Below are positions 52,851 to 60,219 of a DNA stretch of 64,000 nt, in pieces. Each line of letters opens with the position of its first letter. The stretch's first letter is position 1. Under the pieces are notes generated by a model. That model did not search any database. It was not told the origin of the DNA and saw only the letters and a list, made by a program, of their open reading frames with translations. A program made the position numbers and the translations under genes. Source of the stretch: G963676655 sp963676655 (GTDB taxonomy: Bacteria > Verrucomicrobiota > Lentisphaeria > Victivallales > Victivallaceae); the NCBI GenBank assembly GCA_963676655.2, contig CAXXKX010000003.1:1178001-1242000 (forward strand), in the 5' to 3' direction.

Positions 52851-53543
52851 ATGCAGTTGATTGAACTGAAAAAAATCAGTAAAACCTATTTTCTGGGTGA
52901 AATTGACGTCCCGGTTCTGAATGGTATTTCAATTGAGATCGGCGCCGGTGAATATGTCGCGCTGATGGGAGCGTCCGGCTCAGGCAAAAGCACTCTGATG
53001 AATATTCTTGGCTGCCTTGACCGGCCTACTTCCGGCGATTATTTTTTTGACGGCGAGGAAGTCGGGCGCGTATCCGGCGACCGCCGCGCCAAGATCCGCA
53101 ACAAAAAAATCGGCTTCGTATTCCAGAACTTCAATCTGCTGCCACGCACCAGCGCACTCGAAAATGTTATTATGCCGTTGAATTACACCGCGCAGGGATT
53201 GTCGAATTCAGAATGTCAGAAGCGGGGTATGGAGGCTTTAACGCAGGTCGGATTAAGCGACCGGAGCCACCATCACCCGTCACAACTTTCAGGCGGACAG
53301 CAGCAGCGGGTGGCAATCGCCCGGGCGCTGATCAACCGTCCCCCGGTGTTATTTGCCGACGAGCCAACCGGAAACCTTGATTCGCATACGAGCGTCGAGG
53401 TAATGGAAATGTTCGGACGGCTCAACGACGATGGCATAACCGTAATCCTGGTAACCCATTCAGACGAACTTGCCGGCTATGCCAAACGCGTCATCCATAT
53501 CAGCGACGGCCAGGTGGTGTCGGGCAACTACGGAGGGAATTAA
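52851..53543 (+). CDS. MacB/LolD-type ABC transporter ATP-binding protein
   Basis: 230 residues. Walker A GASGSGKST (~38), Q-loop FVFQNFNLLPR, signature LSGGQQQRVAIARAL, Walker B VLFADEPTGNLDS and the switch His VTHSDELAGYA are all intact, so it should be active. The start is placed at 52851 (MQLIELKKISKTY, the usual family start); an ATG at 52836 overlaps the adaptor stop. The permease is encoded separately two bases downstream, so this is the split form of MacB. It powers efflux with the 51524 and 50100 products. Confidence 0.94.
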   Translation: MQLIELKKISKTYFLGEIDVPVLNGISIEIGAGEYVALMGASGSGKSTLMNILGCLDRPTSGDYFFDGEEVGRVSGDRRAKIRNKKIGFVFQNFNLLPRTSALENVIMPLNYTAQGLSNSECQKRGMEALTQVGLSDRSHHHPSQLSGGQQQRVAIARALINRPPVLFADEPTGNLDSHTSVEVMEMFGRLNDDGITVILVTHSDELAGYAKRVIHISDGQVVSGNYGGN

Positions 53544-53545
53544 CC

Positions 53546-54907
53546 ATGCGAACCATGACAACCCTCAGAACCTCCCTGGTATCCCTCAAACGCAATCCAA
53601 CCCGGACCTTATTGACAACCCTTGGAATCGTGATCGGGATCGCCGCCGTTATCACCATGATGGAAATCGGCAACGGTTCCAAAAATTCCATTCGCAGCTC
53701 GATTGAAAAAATGGGCGCGAATTCGGTTATGGTCATGCCGGGGGCAATGATGCCGCCGGGCGGCGCGCGCCAGGGCGCCGGCAGCGCGGTCTCCCTTGTT
53801 CCCGCTGACGCCGTCGCGATTGGAACCGATTGTCCGAGTGTCGGACTCTATTCACCGGTAGTACGCGGCGGCAGCACCCAGGTAATTTTCGGAAGCGTCA
53901 ACTGGGAGCCGTCCAACCTTTACGGCGTGGCCCCGGCTTATCTGAATATCCGCAACTGGGTTGTCGGCGAAGGACGCTGTTTTACCGATCAGGAAGTCGA
54001 TGAAAATGCCCGGGTATGCCTTGTCGGCTCGACTATCGTACGCGAAGTATTCAAAGGCGCTTCACCGTTGAATTGCGAACTGCGAATCGGCGAGGTGACT
54101 TTTAAAGTAATAGGCGTTCTCAAAAGCAAGGGCGCGAATATGATGGGAATGGACGAGGACGACGTGGTGCTTACTCCATGGACGACGCTTAGAATGCGGG
54201 TGACCGGCCTCAAAATGGGAACGGCCTCAAACACCACCAGCACCGTTTCCAGTTATCCCGGCGACCGTTTTGCCGTCAGCGGCCTTGCGCTTTATCCGGA
54301 ACAGGATTCCTCGGTTACCAGCAACCATCTTTTTTATTCGCGCTTTACCCAGATCAACCAGATTATTTTTTCCGCGGTCAACTCCGACAAAGTCAGTGAT
54401 GCGGTTAAAGAAGTGACGGCCCTGCTGCGTAAACGTCACGGACTGAAAGTTGAAGACGATGATGATTTTCACATCCGCAACTCAGCCGATTTTATGTCGA
54501 TGCTGAACCAGACGACCGGCATGATGACGAATCTGCTGCTGGGTGTTGCCCTGATCTCGCTGATCGTCGGCGGCGTCGGCATCATGAACATCATGCTGGT
54601 TTCGGTGACGGAACGGACCAGGGAAATTGGTTTGCGCATGGCGGTAGGCGCGCGCAGCCGGGATATCCTGAAGCAGTTTTTGATCGAATCGGTGGTATTA
54701 TGTATTTCCGGTGGAATTCTCGGCATCATACTCGGTCACGGCGCGTCACTGCTGATCGAGCGTTACGCGAAATGGCCGATCCAGTCAAGCCCCGAAGCGA
54801 TTGTGGCGGCGGTCATCACCTCCGCGACCGTGGGCATCCTGTTCGGTTTTTATCCCGCCTGGAAAGCCTCCAAGCTCGACCCGATTGAAGCCTTGCGCTA
54901 CGAATAA
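53546..54907 (+). CDS. MacB/FtsX-type ABC transporter permease
   Basis: 453 residues. An N-terminal membrane helix (RTLLTTLGIVIGIAAVITMMEIGNGSKNSIRSSIEKMGAN), then a periplasmic MacB-PCD domain (~60-320). Three C-terminal membrane helices form the FtsX domain (LLLGVALISLIVGGVGIMNIMLVSVTERTREIGLRMAVGARSRDIL, VVLCISGGILGIILGHGASL, VAAVITSATVGILFGFYPAWKASKLDPIEALRYE). This is the usual MacB order. A Met/Gly-rich stretch (MVMPGAMMPPGGARQGAG, ~68-85) is notable. Last gene of the efflux operon. Confidence 0.94.
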   Translation: MRTMTTLRTSLVSLKRNPTRTLLTTLGIVIGIAAVITMMEIGNGSKNSIRSSIEKMGANSVMVMPGAMMPPGGARQGAGSAVSLVPADAVAIGTDCPSVGLYSPVVRGGSTQVIFGSVNWEPSNLYGVAPAYLNIRNWVVGEGRCFTDQEVDENARVCLVGSTIVREVFKGASPLNCELRIGEVTFKVIGVLKSKGANMMGMDEDDVVLTPWTTLRMRVTGLKMGTASNTTSTVSSYPGDRFAVSGLALYPEQDSSVTSNHLFYSRFTQINQIIFSAVNSDKVSDAVKEVTALLRKRHGLKVEDDDDFHIRNSADFMSMLNQTTGMMTNLLLGVALISLIVGGVGIMNIMLVSVTERTREIGLRMAVGARSRDILKQFLIESVVLCISGGILGIILGHGASLLIERYAKWPIQSSPEAIVAAVITSATVGILFGFYPAWKASKLDPIEALRYE

Positions 54908-54939
54908 TCATCTCACTGATTATAATGCCCGAAAGATTA

Positions 54940-55896
54940 TCAAGCGTCTTTTACTTTATTCTGCGGGGCCCCTTCAAGAAATGCCTTGACGTTTTCAACC
55001 GCCGTGTTTAACAGACGCTGTCTGGCGCTGAACGTAGCCCAGGCAATATGCGGCGTTATGTGACAAGCGCGCGCATTCATCAGCGGATTATCCGGTTTGA
55101 CCGGTTCCTCAGATACGACATCGAGGCCGGCACCGGCAAGTCTTCCGGCGTTCAACGCCTCCGCTAACGCTACTTCATCTATCAACGGACCGCGACTGGT
55201 ATTTATCAAAAAGGCTGTCGGCTTCATCAAGGCCAAACGTTCCTGATTGACCAATTTTTCGGTCTCACCGGTCAACGGGCAATGCAGACTGATTACATCA
55301 GCTTGCTTGAAAACCTCATCAAGCGCCATAAGTTCAATCTGATCATCTTTATTCGCGAATTTATCATAACCGACAACCCGCATTCCAAATGCGGCAGCCA
55401 GGCGGGCGGTCGAACGCCCTATCCTGCCGCAGCCGATAATCCCCATGGTCAAACCATGCAATTCAATCAACGGAAAATCCCAGAAACAGAAATCCGGGCA
55501 GGAACTCCATTTTCCATGCGATACGCTTTCCGCATGAGAAGCAACGTGCTGAGTCAAATTGAGCAGATGCGCAAAAACCATCTGAGCAACGGATTCAGTT
55601 CCATAGATCGGAATATTTGTAACGGTTATACCAAATTCATCCGCCGCTTTTACATCAACAACATTGTATCCGGTAGCCAGAACTCCAATGTATTTTACAC
55701 GCGGTAATCTCGCAATTACGTCCCTGCTCATTATTATTTTATTGATTAAAACAATTTCCGCGTCGGCAATCCGTGAAATAACTTCTTCGGGGCGCGTTCT
55801 ATCATAGATTTGACAAATCCCGAAATTTTCCAGAGCCTTCCAGGAAAGATCCCCGGGGTTAAGCGTGTATCCATCCAGTACAACAATCTTTTTCAT
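54940..55896 (-). CDS. D-2-hydroxyacid dehydrogenase
   Basis: 318 residues from the ATG at 55896, which gives the usual family start (MKKIVVLDGYTLNPGDLSW); ATGs at 55905 and 55917 are also in frame. NAD-binding motif GIIGCGRIGRSTARLAAAFG with D in VVGYDKF (~150-172). Catalytic Arg in LINTSRGPLID (~232), Glu in DVVSEEPV (~261) and His in ITPHIAWAT (~283). It reduces a 2-keto acid or oxidises a D-2-hydroxy acid, such as glycerate or a lactate-type product of sugar-acid breakdown. It overlaps or nearly abuts the RraA-like gene upstream. Confidence 0.94.
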   Translation of the reverse strand: MKKIVVLDGYTLNPGDLSWKALENFGICQIYDRTRPEEVISRIADAEIVLINKIIMSRDVIARLPRVKYIGVLATGYNVVDVKAADEFGITVTNIPIYGTESVAQMVFAHLLNLTQHVASHAESVSHGKWSSCPDFCFWDFPLIELHGLTMGIIGCGRIGRSTARLAAAFGMRVVGYDKFANKDDQIELMALDEVFKQADVISLHCPLTGETEKLVNQERLALMKPTAFLINTSRGPLIDEVALAEALNAGRLAGAGLDVVSEEPVKPDNPLMNARACHITPHIAWATFSARQRLLNTAVENVKAFLEGAPQNKVKDA

Positions 55897-55910
55897 TCGG
55901 TCCATACTTC

Positions 55911-56657
55911 TTACCATTCGCCCTGGCGATTGAATTTATTTTTTACATTATCACCAAACTGTTTGCATGCCTTGTTAAGGTTTTCCAGTATCTCATCCGT
56001 AGATAATCCGGCTGTCGTCCGGGCTGCCGGAATCATCGTCCCACATTCATTAGCGTCCATAAAAACGGCAGCTTCCAGTAACTCAGCTTCGTCTTCCGAA
56101 GGAATCACCAGAAATCCATGTTTGTCCGCATGGATCAGCTGTCCCGGCTTAACAATTCTTCCAAATACTTCAACTTCACAGTTCCACTCAACCGGGCAGG
56201 ACCAGGCATGGCCGACACACAACCTGCGGGCCAATGCCTTGAATCCGGCATTGTTCATCTCGTCCGTATCACGGATCGCCCCGTCAGTAATTGTTCCGAC
56301 GCATCCGAGCGCGCGATGCATATTGCTGTTGACCTCGCCCCAAAACGCGCCGTAACAGTCAGGTTTATCAAGATCCTGAACCACAACGATCTTGGGTCCG
56401 GGAATACTTGCGACGTATTCCCGGTACTGGCTCCACGCTTCCGGATTATTTTCAGGGTGCGCCGGATTGCCCGGCTCAAACTTAACCGTAACGGCATAAC
56501 CGACCATCGGTCCCATTTGCGGCATATAATCAACTGTCGGTTCCAGATTAAAGCCGTCACGGGCAATGTCGGATTTTTTGGTGATTTGTTCCCAGCCGTT
56601 GTAAATAGTCGGGGTATTCCAACGTTTCAATTTCAGGAGATCGCTATATGGCAGCAT
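55911..56657 (-). CDS. RraA / HMG-aldolase-like protein
   Basis: 248 residues. The RraA fold signature is GAFWGEVNSNMHRALGCVGTITDGAIRDTDEM (about 110-140), with the catalytic Asp-Arg-Asp in DGAIRD. A second block is PGQLIHADKHGFLVIP (~190). Members cleave 4-hydroxy-4-methyl-2-oxoglutarate-type or other oxo-acids by a metal-dependent retro-aldol reaction; others are RNase E regulators. Together with the hydroxyacid dehydrogenase directly downstream, an aldolase-like role in sugar-acid catabolism is more likely here. It is divergent from an AraC regulator; a 20-bp-period direct repeat lies in the gap. Confidence 0.85.
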   Translation of the reverse strand: MLPYSDLLKLKRWNTPTIYNGWEQITKKSDIARDGFNLEPTVDYMPQMGPMVGYAVTVKFEPGNPAHPENNPEAWSQYREYVASIPGPKIVVVQDLDKPDCYGAFWGEVNSNMHRALGCVGTITDGAIRDTDEMNNAGFKALARRLCVGHAWSCPVEWNCEVEVFGRIVKPGQLIHADKHGFLVIPSEDEAELLEAAVFMDANECGTMIPAARTTAGLSTDEILENLNKACKQFGDNVKNKFNRQGEW

Positions 56658-56742
56658 AATTTTTTTTCCTCTTGCTGTTGAAATTTTGTTTCATTCAAGT
56701 TATAATAATATCTATCGTAAAATCACTGAAAACAATATTAAA

Positions 56743-56777
56743 AAAGTGACTTTAATGCAAGAAAAATGACCTTAATA
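56743..56777. promoter_or_regulatory. AraC-type direct-repeat operator candidate
   Basis: AAAGTGACTTTAATG (56743-56757) and AAAATGACCTTAATA (56763-56777) match in 12 of 15 positions at a 20-bp period, two helical turns. It lies between the RraA-like gene and the AraC gene. Direct repeats of this spacing are typical of AraC-family binding sites. Confidence 0.5.
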
Positions 56778-56796
56778 AATAGAGAGGTTACAACAC

Positions 56797-57666
56797 ATGG
56801 CAAATGATTACAAGGCTCTGATCCAGCAACAAGCTGAAAAGGTGCTTGAACAACTGCCGGAATCGACCCTGATATTTGCCAGGCCGTTTCCCATGCCGCC
56901 ATATCAGCCTTATTCATTGATCCCTTCATCACGTATAATTGCGGTATTGTCAGGCCGTAAACCCATTGGCTATACCAACGGCGAAGACATTATTGATACT
57001 GAAATGGGCGTTGGAGATGTTCTTTATGCTGAACCGTATGGCTGGACCAACCCGTTGTGGACTAAACAGCATACATTTCTTTCAATTGTATTCCACCATA
57101 ATCACATCCGTTTTTTGTACATAAAAAACATTCCGGAATTTGTTAAGTCGCCGCACGGTCCCGACTCCAGATACTGGTATCATACTTCACACGGCCTTTG
57201 CAGAACCGGAACAATGCTTTTAAGTGCGCTTAACTCACTTGGGGCCGAATACAACAAACATGAACTTGCCGGGATCGAGATTCTGACCGCCCTGGTGAGA
57301 ATAGCTCTAGATCAGTTCAAGTCCGACAAAACGGAAGATAACGGCAAAGCCCATAACACCTGGCAGAACATTCGCAACTTCATGCGGGAAAACAGTCACA
57401 TGCAGATTACCAGAGAGTCTGTGGCAAGCCATTTCATGCTTAATCCAAGCTACCTGTCGCGCCTGTTTCAGAAACACGGCGAGGGCTTCAACACATATCT
57501 GCGCCGTCTTCGACTTGAGCAAGCCAGACACATGCTGGAGCAGCATGATTTGACCATTGATGAAATCAGTTATCGTTGCGGATTCAATTCAACCGGATAT
57601 TTTATCAAGACCTTCGCCAATGCTTACGGCACAACTCCGGGTTTCTATCGCGGCGGCAATAAATAA
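56797..57666 (+). CDS. AraC-family transcriptional regulator
   Basis: 289 residues. The C-terminal double helix-turn-helix is MQITRESVASHFMLNPSYLSRLFQKHGEGFNTYLRRLRLEQARHMLEQHDLTIDEISYRCGFNSTGYFIKTFANAYGTTPGFYRG. The N-terminal ~180 residues are a cupin-like sensor with GVGDVLYAEPYGWTNPLWTKQHTFLSIVFHHNHIRFLYI. It resembles the sensor of the regulator at 7519 (a 'CCW(T)RPSW...YHENYIRVLYL'-type block), so the two belong to one subgroup. Divergent from the RraA/dehydrogenase pair and upstream of the DUF4380/FAD/glycosidase genes, either of which it may control. Confidence 0.92.
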   Translation: MANDYKALIQQQAEKVLEQLPESTLIFARPFPMPPYQPYSLIPSSRIIAVLSGRKPIGYTNGEDIIDTEMGVGDVLYAEPYGWTNPLWTKQHTFLSIVFHHNHIRFLYIKNIPEFVKSPHGPDSRYWYHTSHGLCRTGTMLLSALNSLGAEYNKHELAGIEILTALVRIALDQFKSDKTEDNGKAHNTWQNIRNFMRENSHMQITRESVASHFMLNPSYLSRLFQKHGEGFNTYLRRLRLEQARHMLEQHDLTIDEISYRCGFNSTGYFIKTFANAYGTTPGFYRGGNK

Positions 57667-57839
57667 GGTCACAAAAGTACACTAAATGTAACTATTGTAA
57701 TATTGCTTAATGCTTTCTTGCAACATATTATATTCATAAGAACAAATTCAAAAAGGTTATAAATATTCAGTAATTCCTGATGATTATTTCGTTTCGATAA
57801 ATAACCGATCCGGAATTATGAACAACCCGGGAGTGTATT

Positions 57840-58784
57840 ATGAAAAATTTTTTCGGATGCGCTATGTGCCTTACATTAATCACCGGCGCATTGTCAGAAA
57901 ATATTACCTTCAAAGACGTAATAACCCTTAAGAACAAATATTTGACCGTCTCAGTATCGCCGCAAGCCGGAAGAATCACCGGGTTTTCCCTGAAGGGCGG
58001 AAGAAATATTTTAAAGATCAATTCTGAAAAAAACTTCACTGCTGAATACAAAAAGACCGGATACCGCAACCACGGAGGAGACAAGGTTCTGAATTCACAG
58101 CATCATGACTGGTTTTTTAATATGCGCCGTCCATGCTGGCCTCCGGATGAATACGTTGACGGAAAACCCTGGCTGCTGATAGAAAAGAGTCATGAAAAAA
58201 TAGTCATCAAAAGCGAAATAAGTAAATACCTTGGCACTCGCATGACCAGAATAATTGAGTTACCGGCAAATGCGCAAACACTCAGTATCACTAATATTAT
58301 GGAACAGGTCAAGCCGACAGTTTTTCCGGTTATGATCTGGACCATATCGCTGGTGGAAAAGCCGGATTTCGCTCTTCTCGACACCCGCAAAAAATATTTT
58401 GATGATACCTTGTGGAATGATTTGCGGATAGATTCCTGCCAGGGAGCTGTCAGCAAGATCAACCGATCCACTATAAAGTTCGCTCCTGTCAGTCTTGAAC
58501 CGAAACCTAAAATTGGAACGCTGGGGCAGTGGCTGGCGGCAGTTTATAAAGATTTGATATTTATTCAGCAAAGTCCATTGAATCTGAAAAAGTGTTATGG
58601 CGACGGTGCGTCACTGGAAATTTTCGCGGCGGCAAATATTTATGAACTCGAAACTCTAAGTCCGCAAGTGCACCTCCAGCCGGGAGAAAGCATCCGCCAT
58701 AAAGTCATCTGGAAACTTATCAAAAGACCTGACATGCAAAACAAAAAATTAATTTCATACATAATAGAAAGGGCCGGTAAATGA
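57840..58784 (+). CDS. Secreted DUF4380-type mutarotase-like protein
   Basis: 314 residues with a signal peptide (MKNFFGCAMCLTLITGALS). The family opening NKYLTVSVSPQAGRITGFSLKGGRNIL is clear, followed by KVLNSQHHDWFFNMRRPCWPP, a beta-sandwich body and ETLSPQVHLQPGESIRHKVIWKL. DUF4380 proteins have a galactose-mutarotase fold and occur with secreted glycan enzymes. No activity is proven; sugar binding or epimerisation is a guess. GGGAG precedes the ATG. Its stop overlaps the FAD oxidoreductase start by 4 bp (ATGA). Confidence 0.78.
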   Translation: MKNFFGCAMCLTLITGALSENITFKDVITLKNKYLTVSVSPQAGRITGFSLKGGRNILKINSEKNFTAEYKKTGYRNHGGDKVLNSQHHDWFFNMRRPCWPPDEYVDGKPWLLIEKSHEKIVIKSEISKYLGTRMTRIIELPANAQTLSITNIMEQVKPTVFPVMIWTISLVEKPDFALLDTRKKYFDDTLWNDLRIDSCQGAVSKINRSTIKFAPVSLEPKPKIGTLGQWLAAVYKDLIFIQQSPLNLKKCYGDGASLEIFAAANIYELETLSPQVHLQPGESIRHKVIWKLIKRPDMQNKKLISYIIERAGK

Positions 58785-60187
58785 AAATTTGGCAGGAACC
58801 CGCCAGAAATCTGGAAATCATCGCGGAACATGATGTCGTCGTTTGCGGCGGCGGTCCGGCCGGATGCGCCGCCGCGTTAGCCGCGGCAAGAGCCGGGGCG
58901 GATACTTTACTGGTGGAACGGGAAGCCCATCTGGGCGGAGCCACCGTAAATCAACTGGTTTTGGTGATACTCAGTAAAAACGGCGTCGACTTCCAGGGAG
59001 TATGGCACGAATGGTACAACGAATTGAAGCGCTTGAACGCGGTCAGAAAAGTTGATCGCGATCATGACGGATTTAAGGGAACAGTTGACCCTGAGCAAGT
59101 CAAATATGCCTGGGATAATCTGTTGTCGCGAGCCGGCGTGAAACTGCTGCACCGGGTGTTGACCGCAGGAACGGTTATTGAAGATAACCGGGTCACGGGA
59201 GTAATCGTGGAAACCTGCGCCGGTCGAAAAGTGATTATGGCGAAGCGAGTCATTGACGCCACTGGAGACGGTGCGGTCGCGGCGGCAGCCGGAGTTCCGT
59301 TCAAGCAAGGCGCTAATGGCAAAAAATATGCTATGGCGCTGACCAAAGTATTCCGCCTGGGAGGCTTCAAATGGCCGGACAACTGGCCGAATGACAACGC
59401 CTTTGCGCAACTTCGTTCATCCTGGGAGAAAGCCGTAGCGGAAGGCGAGCTGACTCATCCGGTGGCAACCACCAGCGACCGCATTATCAACTATATGAAA
59501 TACCGCTGCTGGGAACTGCCCGCACAACGCAAAGAATTGATGAGCGTGATGAGCCGGGTTCTCAAAATCAATCCACTCGATCCTTTTGACCTGAGTCAGG
59601 CGGAACGCGAAGGAAGAGAACAGGCCCGGCAATGCGCTGAATTCTACTGTCGTCACATGCCAGGATTCGAGCAGGCTTATTTGCTCGACACCGCCTCGCA
59701 TATCGGAATTCGCTCATCGCGGCGCCTCAAAGGTGTTTGCAGCGTAACCGACGACGATGTGCTGAACTTCCGGAAATATCCCAATGCGGTCGCGAATGCG
59801 TCATGGGACATTGATATTTGGCCGGTGGACAGTTATACCGCAGCTTCAGTCGAAAGAGATACCGTAGCGGCGACTGAAAGGGCTGAAGCCTTGAAAAATG
59901 GAGCATTTTACAACATCCGTTACGGCTGTTTGCTGCCGGAAAAAATAGATAATCTGCTTTTTGCCGGCCGGTGTGTTTCAGCCTCTCATTTGGCTGAATC
60001 ATCTTTACGCATTCAGCAAACCTGCCAGGCCCTGGGAGAAGCAGCCGGAACCGCAGCGGCCTTGAGCCTGGAACAGGATGTTTCGCCGGGCAAGCTGGAA
60101 GAAGCCGATTTGGCGGAAAGACTGAAACTCATTCGAAGTCAAGTCAACCCGGCCCCGGAAATCGAGCAATATCTATCCGCAAAATAA
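58781..60187 (+). CDS. FAD-dependent oxidoreductase (FAD_oxidored family)
   Basis: 468 residues. Dinucleotide-binding motif DVVVCGGGPAGCAAALAAARAGADTLLVEREAHLGGATVNQL (about 18-60) with the cofactor-ribose Glu. Then RVIDATGDGAVAAAAGVPFKQG (~152) and, near the end, NLLFAGRCVSASHLAESSLRIQQTCQALGEAAGTAAAL (the FAD-contacting C-terminal block of this family). Cytoplasmic; there is no signal peptide. Proteins of this family oxidise unknown substrates and often sit in polysaccharide clusters of PVC bacteria. Here it is translationally coupled to the DUF4380 gene and 32 bp before the 979-aa secreted protein. Oxidation of a released sugar or sugar alcohol is plausible. Confidence 0.88.
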   Translation: MKIWQEPARNLEIIAEHDVVVCGGGPAGCAAALAAARAGADTLLVEREAHLGGATVNQLVLVILSKNGVDFQGVWHEWYNELKRLNAVRKVDRDHDGFKGTVDPEQVKYAWDNLLSRAGVKLLHRVLTAGTVIEDNRVTGVIVETCAGRKVIMAKRVIDATGDGAVAAAAGVPFKQGANGKKYAMALTKVFRLGGFKWPDNWPNDNAFAQLRSSWEKAVAEGELTHPVATTSDRIINYMKYRCWELPAQRKELMSVMSRVLKINPLDPFDLSQAEREGREQARQCAEFYCRHMPGFEQAYLLDTASHIGIRSSRRLKGVCSVTDDDVLNFRKYPNAVANASWDIDIWPVDSYTAASVERDTVAATERAEALKNGAFYNIRYGCLLPEKIDNLLFAGRCVSASHLAESSLRIQQTCQALGEAAGTAAALSLEQDVSPGKLEEADLAERLKLIRSQVNPAPEIEQYLSAK

Positions 60188-60219
60188 TATATACCAACTG
60201 ACAAGCAGGAAGCAATTTA

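Noticed and set aside
54904..54923. Terminator between the permease and dehydrogenase genes
   Set aside because: The inverted repeat ATAATCA/TGATTAT is AT-only and has no T-run; too weak to call.
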